DNA of 64,000 bases from positions 23,365-87,364 of the forward strand of contig NZ_BJDQ01000009.1 in the NCBI RefSeq assembly GCF_005405225.1, given 5' to 3'. Below, one piece after another: positions 9,208 to 22,085 of this stretch. The translations under genes were made by a program, and so were the position numbers. Positions within the stretch are counted from its first letter, which is position 1. Every line of letters begins with the position of its first letter. The DNA is from Enterococcus dongliensis (GTDB taxonomy: Bacteria > Bacillota > Bacilli > Lactobacillales > Enterococcaceae). The notes under the pieces were generated by a model. That model did not search any database. It was not told where the DNA came from and was given only the letters and a program-made list of their open reading frames with translations.

Positions 9208-9858
9208 TCAAAACGATGGTTGTGTAGATGCTGCACGTAAAACTTCATAACCATTATCAGTCAGAAGTTGTTTGATTTTTTCTGTCTCTTTGCTAGCCAA
9301 TTGGATCTCTAAAATTGTGGCATTTGCTTGATGATCCACGATTACCGTCAAAATACTAAAATCATGATCTGCTAAAACTTTGGCTACTCTAGCAAGCACA
9401 CCTTTTTTGTCTTCTAAGATCTTTAGTTGAATCCGTGTCCCGCCTTCGTAATACCCAGTCAATTTTAAGAAAGCATCAAAAATATCATTATTAGTAATAA
9501 TCCCTACTAATTTATCTCCTGCTAACACAGGCAGCACATTGATTTTGTTTTGCCGCATTAAATAGATACCATCTTCTAGTTCTGCATCGGGAGCAACTGT
9601 TTTGACCTCTTTGATCATCACATCAGCTACGACTGTCTTATTCAACAAATAATTGACTTCATAAACACTTAGGCTCGTCGCTTTTGAAGGAAGAGCTTCC
9701 TGAATCGTTCCTTCGGTGATCAGACCTACCAATTGATCATTAGCAACAACTGGCAAGCGGTGAATGTCGTATTTTTTCATTAAATCAACTGCATCAAATA
9801 TTTTGGTCTCAGGTGTGACCGTCACTAAGTTTTCTGTCATAAAATCTTTTACACTCAT
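9208..9858 (-). CDS. CBS-CBS-ACT domain protein (AcuB-like)
   Basis: 216 aa. Two CBS motifs (about residues 5-60 and 75-132, with VKDFMTENLVTV and VADVMIKEVKTV openings) are followed by an ACT domain (about 138-210). CBS pairs bind adenine nucleotides and ACT domains often bind amino acids. It is the last gene of the liv operon: its AGGAGGG ribosome site overlaps the last Gly codons of livF and the gap is 3 bp, so translation is coupled. A role in sensing branched-chain amino acids or energy state for the transporter is plausible but inferred from context. AcuB of Bacillus lies in an acetoin operon; no acetoin genes are here. Confidence 0.85.
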   Translation of the reverse strand: MSVKDFMTENLVTVTPETKIFDAVDLMKKYDIHRLPVVANDQLVGLITEGTIQEALPSKATSLSVYEVNYLLNKTVVADVMIKEVKTVAPDAELEDGIYLMRQNKINVLPVLAGDKLVGIITNNDIFDAFLKLTGYYEGGTRIQLKILEDKKGVLARVAKVLADHDFSILTVIVDHQANATILEIQLASKETEKIKQLLTDNGYEVLRAASTQPSF

Positions 9859-9861
9859 TTT

Positions 9862-10563
9862 TTACCCTCCTAGATAAGCTTTCTTCACTTCTTCACTTTC
9901 TAGTAATTCTTGACCCGTTCCTGACAAGACTACTTTGCCTGTCTCTAATACATACCCTCGATCAGCAATTGACAAGGCCATCTTGGCATTTTGTTCAATC
10001 AATAGTACGGTTGTTCCTTGTTTTTGAATCTCTTGGATGATATTAAAAATCTCTTGGATAAAAATCGGAGCTAATCCCATCGATGGTTCATCTAGCAATA
10101 ACAAACGCGGCTTGGACATCAACGCCCGCCCCATAGCCAGCATCTGTTGTTCTCCGCCAGAGAGTGTCGAAGCATCTTGATTCAACCGTTCTTTTAAGAT
10201 TGGAAATTTTTCATAAATATGTTCGTAATCTTTTTGCATCTCACTGTCTTTACGTAAATAAGCACCCATTTCCAAATTTTCTAAAACAGTCAATCCAGAA
10301 AAGACATGACGGCCTTCTGGAACTTGTGAGATTCCTTGAGCAACGATTTTTCTTGGTGCCTTTTTTTGAATCTGAGTTCCTTCAAAAGTAATCGTACCTT
10401 TAGAAGGATGATTCAAGCCTGAAATCGTCCGCAAGATCGTTGTTTTTCCTGCACCATTTGCTCCAATCAAGGAGACAATCTCGCCTTCCTTCACTTCAAA
10501 GCTAACATCTTTCACTGCCTGGATCATACCGTAATGAACCGAAAGATTTTCAATTTTCAGCAT
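9862..10563 (-). CDS. livF: Branched-chain amino acid ABC transporter ATP-binding protein LivF
   Basis: 233 aa ATPase with Walker A GANGAGKTT (about residues 34-42), signature LSGGEQQML, Walker B LLLLDEPSMGL and an H-loop region LLIEQN. Typical LivF length. It pairs with LivG to power uptake of Leu/Ile/Val through LivH/LivM. It starts within the livG stop region (shared base 10563), so the two are translationally coupled. Confidence 0.93.
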   Translation of the reverse strand: MLKIENLSVHYGMIQAVKDVSFEVKEGEIVSLIGANGAGKTTILRTISGLNHPSKGTITFEGTQIQKKAPRKIVAQGISQVPEGRHVFSGLTVLENLEMGAYLRKDSEMQKDYEHIYEKFPILKERLNQDASTLSGGEQQMLAMGRALMSKPRLLLLDEPSMGLAPIFIQEIFNIIQEIQKQGTTVLLIEQNAKMALSIADRGYVLETGKVVLSGTGQELLESEEVKKAYLGG

Positions 10564-11339
10564 TATAAGTCACCTCCAAGATATGCTTTGATTACTTCTG
10601 GATTATTTTTGATTTCTTCTGGGATTCCTTCAGCTAAGATACGTCCATATTCTAAGACATAGATTCGTTCACAAACATCCATTACCAAACTCATATCGTG
10701 TTCGATCAATAAAATCGTAATTTGAAATTCTTTTTGGATTTTTCGAATCAACAGGGTCAATTCTGCTGTTTCTTGTGGATTCATCCCTGCAGCTGGTTCG
10801 TCTAAGAAAAGGATCTTAGGCTTTGTCGCAAGTGCTCGTACAATTTCTAATCGACGCTGCTCCCCATAAGGTAAGTTGCGAGCCAAATTCTCTGCTTTAT
10901 CCTGCAAATCAAAAATAGTCAACAACTTCATTGCCTCTTCTTTCAAACGACCTTCATTGGCATAAAAAGTCGGCAAACGTAAAATACTGGAGAAGAAGCT
11001 TTCCTTATTTTTACTATTCATAGCAATTAATACATTATCTAAAACAGTTAGATCTTTAAATAGACGGATATTTTGAAATGTTCGGCTCAATCCAAGATCT
11101 GCGATTGCGTAAGGTTTTTGGTCATTTAGCCGGTGACTTTTTCCATCGACATTCAACAACACATCGCCTTCACTTGGTTCATACACTCCAGTGATCAGAT
11201 TGAACAACGTTGTTTTTCCCGCACCATTTGGTCCAATCAACCCAACTAATTGATTTTCTTCTAATGCGATGTTGACATTGGAGACCGCCGCTAAACCGCC
11301 AAAGTTTTTAGTTAATTCTTTAATTTCCAACAGAGGCAT
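10563..11339 (-). CDS. livG: Branched-chain amino acid ABC transporter ATP-binding protein LivG
   Basis: 258 aa from the chosen start. Walker A GPNGAGKTT, a LivG-specific insertion between Walker A and the signature (SRTFQNIRLF), signature LPYGEQRRLEI (GEQ variant), Walker B ILFLDEPAAGM, and C-terminal YGRILAEG. The open frame extends 9 nt further up to 11348, but GGAG touches that ATG directly while it is properly spaced from the ATG at 11339, so the latter is preferred. It overlaps the livM end by 20 nt. Confidence 0.92.
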   Translation of the reverse strand: MPLLEIKELTKNFGGLAAVSNVNIALEENQLVGLIGPNGAGKTTLFNLITGVYEPSEGDVLLNVDGKSHRLNDQKPYAIADLGLSRTFQNIRLFKDLTVLDNVLIAMNSKNKESFFSSILRLPTFYANEGRLKEEAMKLLTIFDLQDKAENLARNLPYGEQRRLEIVRALATKPKILFLDEPAAGMNPQETAELTLLIRKIQKEFQITILLIEHDMSLVMDVCERIYVLEYGRILAEGIPEEIKNNPEVIKAYLGGDL

Positions 11340-12294
11340 TCTGGTCATCTCCTTTTTTAAACTTGTCGATTATTTTTTTCACTGATAATTCTTTTGTTCC
11401 TAATAATCCGCCTGGTTTGAAGATCATCAAAATGATCAATGCCAAAGCATAAATAATCATCCGTAATGTCCCAAAATCTTGTAAATACATATTGATGATT
11501 CCTAACAATACAGCTGCAATAAACGTTCCAGTCACACTCCCGATACCACCTAATACCACAAGAATCAAAATGTCTACTGATTTAGTGAAGGCAAAATCTT
11601 TTGGTGCGATCGATTGTAAATATCCTGCATAAAGTGAACCAGCGATGCTGGCTGTCATCGCACCAAAGGTAAAGGCTATGACTTTGTATTTCGTCGTATT
11701 TACCCCCATTGCTTCAGCCGCGATTTCATCTTCACGAATTGACATCGTCGCACGGCCAGCACCAGAACGAATATAATTGACGATAAACAAGGTAGTAATC
11801 GCCATAAATCCATAAACCATCTGCCAATCCACAAACGGCTCAATTCCAAATAAACCTGAAGGACCATTCGTGATATCTTTAAAGTTAATCAATAAGATCC
11901 GAATGATTTCTGCCACTCCTAAAGTCGCAATAGCTAAGTAATCACCACTTAATCTTAATGTCGGGATACCCACTGCAACAGCAACGATTCCAGCTAAAAT
12001 GACTCCTACAGCCATCCCTAGGAAAAAACCACCATAGGTTGGTGTATTCATCGAGATCAACGCTGCCGCATACGCACCGATTGCCATAAATCCCGCATGT
12101 CCTAAAGAAAATTGACCAGAAAATCCAATAATCAAATTCAATCCGACCGCTAAAATAACATTGATTCCGATTTGTACTAAAATATTATCTAAAAATAAGT
12201 TGACCATCCCAGCAGAATAAGCGATGTATAACAATGCATAGCCAATTACAATCAAAGCCAGCCAAATCAAATTATATTTTAAATTCTTTTTCAT
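11320..12294 (-). CDS. livM: Branched-chain amino acid ABC transporter permease LivM
   Basis: 324 aa inner-membrane permease with about 8-9 hydrophobic segments and the BPD_transp_2 signature (GLNLIIGFSGQFSLGHAGFMAIGAY). An upstream GTG at 12303 is possible, but AGGTG is best spaced for the ATG at 12294. It follows livH by 9 bp and forms the channel with LivH. Confidence 0.92.
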   Translation of the reverse strand: MKKNLKYNLIWLALIVIGYALLYIAYSAGMVNLFLDNILVQIGINVILAVGLNLIIGFSGQFSLGHAGFMAIGAYAAALISMNTPTYGGFFLGMAVGVILAGIVAVAVGIPTLRLSGDYLAIATLGVAEIIRILLINFKDITNGPSGLFGIEPFVDWQMVYGFMAITTLFIVNYIRSGAGRATMSIREDEIAAEAMGVNTTKYKVIAFTFGAMTASIAGSLYAGYLQSIAPKDFAFTKSVDILILVVLGGIGSVTGTFIAAVLLGIINMYLQDFGTLRMIIYALALIILMIFKPGGLLGTKELSVKKIIDKFKKGDDQNASVGN

Positions 12295-12303
12295 TTGACT
12301 CAC

Positions 12304-13182
12304 CTACACTTTCTCTTTTACATGTTTACCTAAAATACCGGCTGGACGAACTAATAAGATTAAAATTAGTACGATATACACAACAGCATCTTTGAAGTCT
12401 GAAAAACCTAACGCTGTAGTTAATGTTTCGATCAAACCGATAACAAAACCACCGATTGCCGCACCAGGAATAATTCCAATACCGCCTAAAACAGCTGCGA
12501 TAAATGATTTCAATCCTGGAATATATCCCATCATCGGATCAATCGAATTGTAATACAATCCAATCATCATCCCACCAGCTGCCGCTAGCGCTGAACCCAA
12601 CGCAAAGGTGAATGAAATCGTACGGTTCACATCGATTCCCATCAATTGTGCCGCATCAGTATCTACACTTACTGCCCGCATTGCTTTTCCCATTTTAGTT
12701 TTTTGAACAATCACATTTAGCGCAATCATCAAGAACAATGACAGGCCTAAAATCAGTAATTGAATATTTGAAACACTTAAAAAACCAAGTTTGAAAACGC
12801 GTAATTCAATGACTTGTGGAAACGGTCTGGTTGTGGAACTGAAAAAATAAATCATCGTATTTTGTAATAAATACGAAACACCGATTGCTGTAATCAAAGC
12901 TGCGATCCGAGTCGAGTTTCTCAACGGACGATATGCTAAAAATTCAATCACAACACCTAAGATTGCACTTCCTGCCATTGATAAGATTAATGCCGGGAAA
13001 AATCCCATATTGAACTGATTAATCAAAAAATAGCCGATGAACGAACCAATCATATAAATTTCACCGTGGGCAAAGTTAATCAGTTTGATGATTCCATATA
13101 CCATGGTATAGCCTAACGCCATCAATGCGTAGACACTACCTAGGAAAAGCCCGTTAACGATTTGTTGAACAAATACTTCCAT
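12304..13182 (-). CDS. livH: Branched-chain amino acid ABC transporter permease LivH
   Basis: 292 aa hydrophobic permease with the LivH opening (VNGLFLGSVYALMALGYTMVYG) and the GEIYMIGSF region. The ATG at 13182 gives the usual LivH N-terminus; a GTG 9 nt upstream is less likely. It is separated from livJ by a hairpin that should lower expression of the membrane and ATPase genes relative to the binding protein. Confidence 0.92.
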   Translation of the reverse strand: MEVFVQQIVNGLFLGSVYALMALGYTMVYGIIKLINFAHGEIYMIGSFIGYFLINQFNMGFFPALILSMAGSAILGVVIEFLAYRPLRNSTRIAALITAIGVSYLLQNTMIYFFSSTTRPFPQVIELRVFKLGFLSVSNIQLLILGLSLFLMIALNVIVQKTKMGKAMRAVSVDTDAAQLMGIDVNRTISFTFALGSALAAAGGMMIGLYYNSIDPMMGYIPGLKSFIAAVLGGIGIIPGAAIGGFVIGLIETLTTALGFSDFKDAVVYIVLILILLVRPAGILGKHVKEKV

Positions 13183-13234
13183 TTTTATCACATCACTTTT
13201 CTAGAAAATAGAGTGGTCGTATCTCTTTGATTTT

Positions 13235-13270
13235 TAAAAAGGGTGCACCAACTGTTATTGGCACACCCTA
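13235..13270 (-). terminator. Partial terminator/attenuator between livJ and livH
   Basis: Interrupted stem (AGGGTG...CACCCT with inner CCAA/TTGG, 13240-13269) followed by five T on the minus strand. No separate promoter is evident before livH, so read-through is expected. Confidence 0.7.
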
Positions 13271-13291
13271 TTGCCTGCTTTTTCCGAGTAA

Positions 13292-14455
13292 TTATGGATT
13301 TACGGTTTCAGCAGAAGATTCTTTTCCGTTTGTCAAACCAAGAACAACCGCTGATTTTACAGGATTGTGATCTTTGTCTATCGAGATTTTACCAGTCACA
13401 CCTTCGAAATCCTTCAAGTTAGCTAAACCTTTTTGGATTGCCGCTGGTGTTGCTTCGCCTTCGTCTTCAATTGCTTGTTTGATCATATACACTGCATCAT
13501 ATGCCAACGCATTGAATGAAGATGGCTGTTTGCCGTATTTCTTCTCGTAAGCTTTAACAAATGGTTCTACTTTATCCGTTGCTGGTGCTTTCGTTGAGAA
13601 GTGACCTGTGTAGTAGATATTGTTGACGTTGCTTGCTCCTGCGGTTTCGATTAATTTCTCATCAGCAAAACCATCTGCTCCTAGAATTGGTTGTTTAATG
13701 CCCATTTCACGAGCTTGCTTGATGATCAAACCAGCTTCTGTATAATAACCAGGAAGATAGATCACATCGAAATCTTTGTCTTTAATCTTCGTTAAGACTG
13801 CTTGGAAATCTTTATCACCTGCAGTAAAGTTTTCTTCTGCTACAATATCGCCTTTGTAAGTATCTTTAAAGGCTTTTGTTAACCCGATTGCGTAATCACT
13901 TGAATTGTCTCCAAGAATTACAGCTTTATCAGCTTTCAAGTTTTCTTCCGCATATTTTGCTAACACGATTCCTTGGAAACTATCTTGGAAACATGCTCGG
14001 AAAATATAATCTTGAACTTTTCCTTTTTGAACAGTGATTGCATCGTCTGTTCCAGAAGGTGTTACTGCTGGAACTTTTGCTTTTGTTAGATTTGGCAACG
14101 TTGCTTTTGTTGCACCTGATGTTGCAGGGCCTACAATTGCAACAACTTCATCTTTTGTTGTTAAATTCGCTGCAACAGATGCTGCTTCATTATTATCTGA
14201 TTTATTATCCTTTGAGATGTATTCAATTTTCTTTCCGTCAATTCCGCCATCTTTATTGATTTGTTCGACGGCTAATTTTGCTCCATCGTTTTCTACTTCT
14301 CCATAAGCTGCAGTGGCACCTGACAATTCAAAATTTCCCCCGATTTTGATTGTCTTGGCATCATCGCCACCACTACTATCTTTTGCTTTAGGTGAACCAC
14401 ATGCACCAAATAAAAATAAACCGGCTGCTAGAACCGCTACTGTTCTTTTCTTCAT
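13292..14455 (-). CDS. livJ: Branched-chain amino acid ABC transporter substrate-binding lipoprotein
   Basis: 387 aa. A lipoprotein signal peptide (MKKRTVAVLAAGLFLFGAC, lipobox LFGAC with C19 as lipidation site) is followed by a Ser/Lys/Asp-rich linker and a type I periplasmic-binding fold (Peripla_BP_6) beginning IKIGGNFELSGATAAYGE. It captures branched-chain or related amino acids outside the membrane. It is the first gene of the operon, with a strong promoter at 14503-14531 and a CodY box directly upstream, predicting repression when branched-chain amino acids and GTP are plentiful. Confidence 0.94.
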   Translation of the reverse strand: MKKRTVAVLAAGLFLFGACGSPKAKDSSGGDDAKTIKIGGNFELSGATAAYGEVENDGAKLAVEQINKDGGIDGKKIEYISKDNKSDNNEAASVAANLTTKDEVVAIVGPATSGATKATLPNLTKAKVPAVTPSGTDDAITVQKGKVQDYIFRACFQDSFQGIVLAKYAEENLKADKAVILGDNSSDYAIGLTKAFKDTYKGDIVAEENFTAGDKDFQAVLTKIKDKDFDVIYLPGYYTEAGLIIKQAREMGIKQPILGADGFADEKLIETAGASNVNNIYYTGHFSTKAPATDKVEPFVKAYEKKYGKQPSSFNALAYDAVYMIKQAIEDEGEATPAAIQKGLANLKDFEGVTGKISIDKDHNPVKSAVVLGLTNGKESSAETVNP

Positions 14456-14502
14456 ACCGTTTCCCCCTAATAAAATGATGATAATCTGTTAAGATACTAA
14501 AG

Positions 14503-14531
14503 AATATAAATCAAAAAACTCTCACTGTCAA
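14503..14531 (-). promoter_or_regulatory. liv operon promoter
   Basis: Perfect -35 TTGACA (14526-14531) and -10 TATATT (14503-14508), 17-bp spacer, 48 bp before the livJ ATG. Confidence 0.8.
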
Positions 14532-14534
14532 TTA

Positions 14535-14549
14535 AATTTTCTGAATATT
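14535..14549. promoter_or_regulatory. CodY box at the liv promoter
   Basis: AATTTTCTGAATATT matches the CodY consensus AATTTTCWGAAAATT at 14 of 15 positions. It lies 3 bp upstream of the -35. A second, poorer copy with an ATTCTG core lies at about 14551-14565. Confidence 0.75.
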
Positions 14550-14612
14550 TTAATAATTCTGTAATTAACAACAATTTATACCGCTTCCAATCCAAGATTT
14601 TTTTATTAGATA

Positions 14613-14650
14613 ACTAAAAAAATCTCTTCAACCATGAAATAGTTGAAGAG
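14613..14650 (-). terminator. Terminator after yidD
   Basis: A 9-bp perfect stem (14624-14632 with 14642-14650) followed by seven T on the minus strand, 50 bp after the yidD stop. Confidence 0.85.
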
Positions 14651-14700
14651 CTTCCGTTAAAATAACTAATTTATTCTATTGTTAAATCTTTAAAATTTTT

Positions 14701-15000
14701 TTAACTCGATGTTTGGCTTTTTTTCAGTTGTGGGTAGTTGGGTTCTTCACGATCAATCAAATTTTTTCGCAATGAAAATGTTACTGGCACATAATCCAAT
14801 CCAGCTTTTGCGAAAGGATGGCAACGCAAAATTCGAAACGTCCCCATCAAGAACCCCTTAAAGGCCCCGTGAACTTGAATCGCTTTGATCATATAACTAG
14901 AGCACGAGGGATAATACCGACAAGATGGCGGCGTTAACGGCGAGATGAAGCGTTGGTATCCTCGCACGAATAAAATCAATCCTTTACCTAAAATGCTCAT
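14701..15000 (-). CDS. yidD: Membrane protein insertion efficiency factor YidD
   Basis: 99 aa, DUF37/HlyA-type family. The signature is clear: [24 protein letters not shown] with the clustered cysteines, then [20 protein letters not shown]. It assists YidC-dependent membrane insertion. The ATG follows GAGGTGAGA. It is expressed alone here, isolated from the upstream murA unit by a strong terminator, rather than in the rpmH-rnpA-yidC locus seen in many bacteria. Confidence 0.95.
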   Translation of the reverse strand: MSILGKGLILFVRGYQRFISPLTPPSCRYYPSCSSYMIKAIQVHGAFKGFLMGTFRILRCHPFAKAGLDYVPVTFSLRKNLIDREEPNYPQLKKSQTSS

Positions 15001-15067
15001 TGTCTCACCTCAAGATTAGTTTTTGATTTCTTTTAGTACATTTAGACGTATGCTAAGAAACCTTCGT

Positions 15068-15103
15068 AAAAAAGAGATCGCCAAAACGGGCGATCTCTTT
15101 TTT
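15068..15103. terminator. Strong bidirectional terminator after the murA unit
   Basis: A 15-bp perfect stem (15068-15082 with 15089-15103), A-run on one side and T-run on the other, between the epuA-like stop and yidD. Confidence 0.92.
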
Positions 15104-15112
15104 ACGTGATGA

Positions 15113-15289
15113 CTAATGGATAAACTCCAAAATATGCCGCCAAACGTCGGGCAATAATACTTTAAAAGGATTTCCGCCACCCATTGCACCATAACCGATC
15201 ATACTGCCGATGATAAATAAAAGGATACCCGCAAGTAAAATTGCTACAATCCGAATCAAGCTGCGTAAGATATGTTCACCTGAACTCAT
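15113..15289 (-). CDS. EpuA-like small membrane protein (annotated in relatives as 'RNA polymerase beta subunit')
   Basis: 58 aa. One transmembrane helix (about residues 11-32, LIRIVAILLAGILLFIIGSMIGYG) is followed by GAMGGGNPFKVLLPDVWRHILEFI. This pattern is the EpuA/DUF family found after murA in streptococci and enterococci, often mislabelled as RNA polymerase subunit beta. The ATG follows AGGAGTGG. It is the last gene of the DUF1146-murA unit, 11 bp after the murA stop. Function is not established; a membrane or cell-wall role fits the context. Confidence 0.85.
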   Translation of the reverse strand: MSSGEHILRSLIRIVAILLAGILLFIIGSMIGYGAMGGGNPFKVLLPDVWRHILEFIH

Positions 15290-15300
15290 ATATCCACTCC

Positions 15301-16602
15301 TTAAGCTAAGACAATTGCCGCGTCCGTAGCTTTCTTACTGTCACTATCTACCCGTTCCACATCCGCACCTAATTGTTGAAGTTTTTTGTGGAATTGATAA
15401 TACCCACGATCTAAATACTTCAAGTTGCGTACACGTGTGATTCCTTTTGCACGTAAACCAGCTAATACTAAAGCAGCTGCAGCCCGTAAATCCGTTGCAT
15501 AGACTTCTGCTCCTTGTAATTCTGATGCACCTTTGATCAAGGCAACATTATTATCAATTTTAACTTGTGCGTTCATTCTGCGCATTTCTTCCAAATGTTG
15601 GAAACGATTTTCAAAAACTGTTTCGGTCGTTGTGCTGACACCTTCTGCAACTAATTGAATAGCTGTCATCTGTGCTTGCATATCTGTTGGAAAACCAGGA
15701 TGAGGCATCGTTTTGATATCCGTTGCTTTTAGCACTTTAGGACCGATTACACGTAACCCGTCGTTTTCTTCCGAGATTGTAACACCCATCTCGATTAATT
15801 TTGAAATCAATGGACGATTATGTTCAGGAATCGCACCATCAATCAAGATATTTCCTTCATTCATCGCAGCTGCAACCATAAATGTTCCTGCTTCGATTCG
15901 ATCTTGAACGATTGGATGAGAAACAGCATGCAAGTGCTCTACACCTTCGATTCGCATCGTTTCTGTACCAGCACCATGAATGCTAGCGCCCATCTTATTT
16001 AAAAAGTTTGCTAAATCAACAATCTCAGGTTCGCGAGCAACGTTTTCGATCACAGTAGTTCCTTTTGCTTTAACAGCAGCCATCATGATATTTTGTGTTG
16101 CACCTACACTTGGAAAATCCAAGTAGATTGTATCACCGATCAATTCATCAGCAATTGCTTCGATATAGCCATTTTTTTGGATGATTTTTGCTCCTAAAGC
16201 TTGAAATCCTTTTAGGTGCAGATCAATTGGTCGTTTACCAATCGCACAGCCGCCAGGCATTGCCACTTTTGCATGACCATTGCGAGCCAATAAAGGCCCC
16301 ATCACAACGATCGATGCGCGCATTTTGCTAACGTATTCGTAAGGAGCTTCCACGTTCAATTGACGTGTAGCATCCACAGTAATTTCTTTGGTCTCTTCAT
16401 TAAACTCAACATCTGTGTTCAAATAACGAATCACTTGATTCATGGTAAAGACATCAGATAAGATTGGAACATTGCTTAAAGTAGAAGTTCCTTCCTCCGC
16501 CAATAAAGTTGCAGCTAAAATTGGCAATACAGCATTTTTTGCTCCTTCGATATGTACCGTTCCTTTTAATTGTTTGCCACCACGAACGATGATTTCTTCC
16601 AT
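15301..16602 (-). CDS. murA: UDP-N-acetylglucosamine 1-carboxyvinyltransferase
   Basis: 433 aa, full length. MurA transfers enolpyruvate from PEP to UDP-GlcNAc, the first committed step of peptidoglycan synthesis. The substrate Lys22 in the EGAKNAVLP segment and the catalytic cysteine (C119 in [15 protein letters not shown]) are present, so fosfomycin sensitivity at the active site is expected. It lies behind the ATP synthase operon and DUF1146 gene, as for the murAA copy of Bacillus. A second murA (murZ-type) would be elsewhere. Confidence 0.96.
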   Translation of the reverse strand: MEEIIVRGGKQLKGTVHIEGAKNAVLPILAATLLAEEGTSTLSNVPILSDVFTMNQVIRYLNTDVEFNEETKEITVDATRQLNVEAPYEYVSKMRASIVVMGPLLARNGHAKVAMPGGCAIGKRPIDLHLKGFQALGAKIIQKNGYIEAIADELIGDTIYLDFPSVGATQNIMMAAVKAKGTTVIENVAREPEIVDLANFLNKMGASIHGAGTETMRIEGVEHLHAVSHPIVQDRIEAGTFMVAAAMNEGNILIDGAIPEHNRPLISKLIEMGVTISEENDGLRVIGPKVLKATDIKTMPHPGFPTDMQAQMTAIQLVAEGVSTTTETVFENRFQHLEEMRRMNAQVKIDNNVALIKGASELQGAEVYATDLRAAAALVLAGLRAKGITRVRNLKYLDRGYYQFHKKLQQLGADVERVDSDSKKATDAAIVLA

Positions 16603-16646
16603 TGTATTCCCTCCAAAAAAGCTAATCGATTTCTCGTATATGTACC

Positions 16647-16880
16647 TTAGTTAAACGTCAAAAATATATTTTTACTCAAAAGAATGATTTCTAGGAAAAA
16701 TGTGCTGCAAGTAAAGCCTATGACGATTGCTAACATGACAATCGCGATGCGAACCTGCACTTCTTTAAAAGCTTTGAATAAGTTTTCAATCCGCAATGAT
16801 CTTAGCGCCCAGAAAGCTAGATAAATAAAAGAAAAATGCGAGATGATTCTAACGATTGCATCAATTCCAAAAACTTGCAT
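16647..16880 (-). CDS. ywzB: DUF1146 family membrane protein (YwzB-like), 77 aa
   Basis: Two predicted transmembrane helices (about residues 9-27 and 45-70) around a basic segment [20 protein letters not shown], the usual layout of DUF1146. It heads the DUF1146-murA-epuA unit, with AAAGGAAA before the ATG and an extended -10 promoter at 16914-16922. Function is unknown; its position between atpC and murA is conserved in Firmicutes. Confidence 0.88.
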   Translation of the reverse strand: MQVFGIDAIVRIISHFSFIYLAFWALRSLRIENLFKAFKEVQVRIAIVMLAIVIGFTCSTFFLEIILLSKNIFLTFN

Positions 16881-16913
16881 AATCTATTTCCTTTCAAAAA
16901 AATCAACATTTGG

Positions 16914-16922
16914 ATTATATCA
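16914..16922 (-). promoter_or_regulatory. Extended -10 promoter for the DUF1146-murA unit
   Basis: TGATATAAT on the minus strand (TG at 16921-16922, TATAAT at 16914-16919), 34 bp before the ATG. No good -35 is seen at the usual spacing. Confidence 0.55.
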
Positions 16923-17119
16923 CAGATTTCTACAAAGAAGAACACATTGATCACGTAAAGAACTGTTCAGAAACTTTTAAAAAACTTAATTTCTATTTGT
17001 TCTCACCTATCATTTTGGTCTACTTCGACTTTCCAAGAGTTTCTTTCGTACAAATGTTGGATCTAGTAACGAAGGAGCAGACAGTTCGATGAATTGGTAA
17101 ATAATAATTCTTTTTATTG
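16923..17119. other. Intergenic stretch between atpC terminator and murA promoter
   Basis: An open frame of 60 codons on the plus strand (16910-17092) has no ribosome site and runs against the murA promoter, so I do not call it a gene. Nothing else stands out. Confidence 0.5.
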
Positions 17120-17151
17120 TAAAAAAAGCTGTGTCAAATAAATGACACAGC
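17120..17151 (-). terminator. Terminator of the ATP synthase operon
   Basis: A 9-bp perfect stem GCTGTGTCA/TGACACAGC (17128-17136, 17143-17151) followed by seven T on the minus strand, 51 bp after atpC. Confidence 0.92.
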
Positions 17152-17201
17152 CCAAACTATCCAGCATTCCAGAGAGTATTCTGAAAAGGCTGTTTTAATA
17201 A

Positions 17202-17636
17202 TTAACGATGTTTTGACACTTTGATACGATTCATGGCACGGTGTAAAGCAACTTCGGCACGGCTAAGTTGGTCGATGTCTTGCTTTTCTCGAGCTTCTTG
17301 AATCCGTGCTTCCGCACGTTGTTTTGCTCTTTCGGCACGAGAGACGTCGATATCGCGTTCACGTTCTGCTGTGTCGGCAATAATCGTCAATACGTTGTCT
17401 CGGACTTCCATGATTCCCCCATTGACTGCAATCCAGTCTACGTGAGTATCAGAATCCGTTCGACGAATACGAACCTCATCAATTGCAAGAGGTGCAATGA
17501 TTGGCGCATGGTCAGGTAAAATCCCGATTTCACCAGCTACCGTTTTTGCAATGACGATGGCTGCATTATGTTCATAGACGTTACCATCTGGAGTAACAAC
17601 GTTCACTTTTAGAACTTTGTTTTTTTCTTGTTCCAT
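17202..17636 (-). CDS. atpC: F1F0-ATPase epsilon subunit
   Basis: 144 aa. An N-terminal beta-sandwich ([32 protein letters not shown]) is followed by a C-terminal helical hairpin rich in Arg/Glu/Ala (about residues 90-144). It is part of the central stalk and regulates hydrolysis. Last gene of the operon, 13 bp after atpD. Confidence 0.96.
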   Translation of the reverse strand: MEQEKNKVLKVNVVTPDGNVYEHNAAIVIAKTVAGEIGILPDHAPIIAPLAIDEVRIRRTDSDTHVDWIAVNGGIMEVRDNVLTIIADTAERERDIDVSRAERAKQRAEARIQEAREKQDIDQLSRAEVALHRAMNRIKVSKHR

Positions 17637-17649
17637 CGGGCACCTCTTT

Positions 17650-19975
<2,326 letters not shown>

Positions 19976-19993
19976 GATTTTTTTTCACCTCGA

Positions 19994-21520
<1,527 letters not shown>

Positions 21521-21539
21521 TCATTTCACCTCTTCTTCT

Positions 21540-22085
21540 CTACTTTTTACTAAGTGCTGCTCGTAGACCATTTAATTGGCTGGCGAGGCTGCCGTCGATC
21601 ACTTGATGATCGGTTTCAACAATGACACCGCCGAGAATTGATTCGTCAACTAACGGGGTTAATGTGGCCTTCTGGTAGCCAAAAACATCAGCGACTTTTG
21701 CTTCAAGTTCGTGTTTCTTTTCTTCAGAGAGCGGCACGGCTGTTGTAACTGTCCCGTGTGCAATTTTATTTAATGCATCATAACGACGTTCAAATTCTTC
21801 AATCATAAAAGGAAGATCATCGCTACGATTGTATTCGAAAACAACTAATAGAAAATTTTTGACGATTCCATCGAAACCACCGATAAGAGCATCCATAATC
21901 GCTTTTTTTTCAGAACCTTCTAAACGAACATCGGTCAAAATATTTCCTAAATCAGGAATCTCTTTACAGATTTCTCGGATTGTCAACAACTCTTGATAAA
22001 CGGCATCGGCGGCTTTATTTTCGATCGCCAATTCAAACAAAGCTCTTCCATAACGTTTACCAACAGTATATTTATCAAGCTTCAT
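21540..22085 (-). CDS. atpH: F1F0-ATPase delta subunit
   Basis: 181 aa OSCP/delta family. N-terminal helical domain (VGKRYGRALFELAIENK) and the C-terminal motif DESILGGVIVETDHQVIDGS. It connects F1 to the peripheral stalk. It overlaps the atpF 3' end by 11 nt, giving translational coupling. Confidence 0.96.
   Translation of the reverse strand: MKLDKYTVGKRYGRALFELAIENKAADAVYQELLTIREICKEIPDLGNILTDVRLEGSEKKAIMDALIGGFDGIVKNFLLVVFEYNRSDDLPFMIEEFERRYDALNKIAHGTVTTAVPLSEEKKHELEAKVADVFGYQKATLTPLVDESILGGVIVETDHQVIDGSLASQLNGLRAALSKK

Noticed and set aside
14034..14306. Hydrophobic and Ala/Ser-rich frames antisense to livJ
   Set aside because: Complement of biased codons in livJ; no initiation signals.
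16910..17092. 60-codon plus-strand frame between atpC and the DUF1146 gene
   Set aside because: No ribosome site, and it overlaps the promoter of the murA unit.
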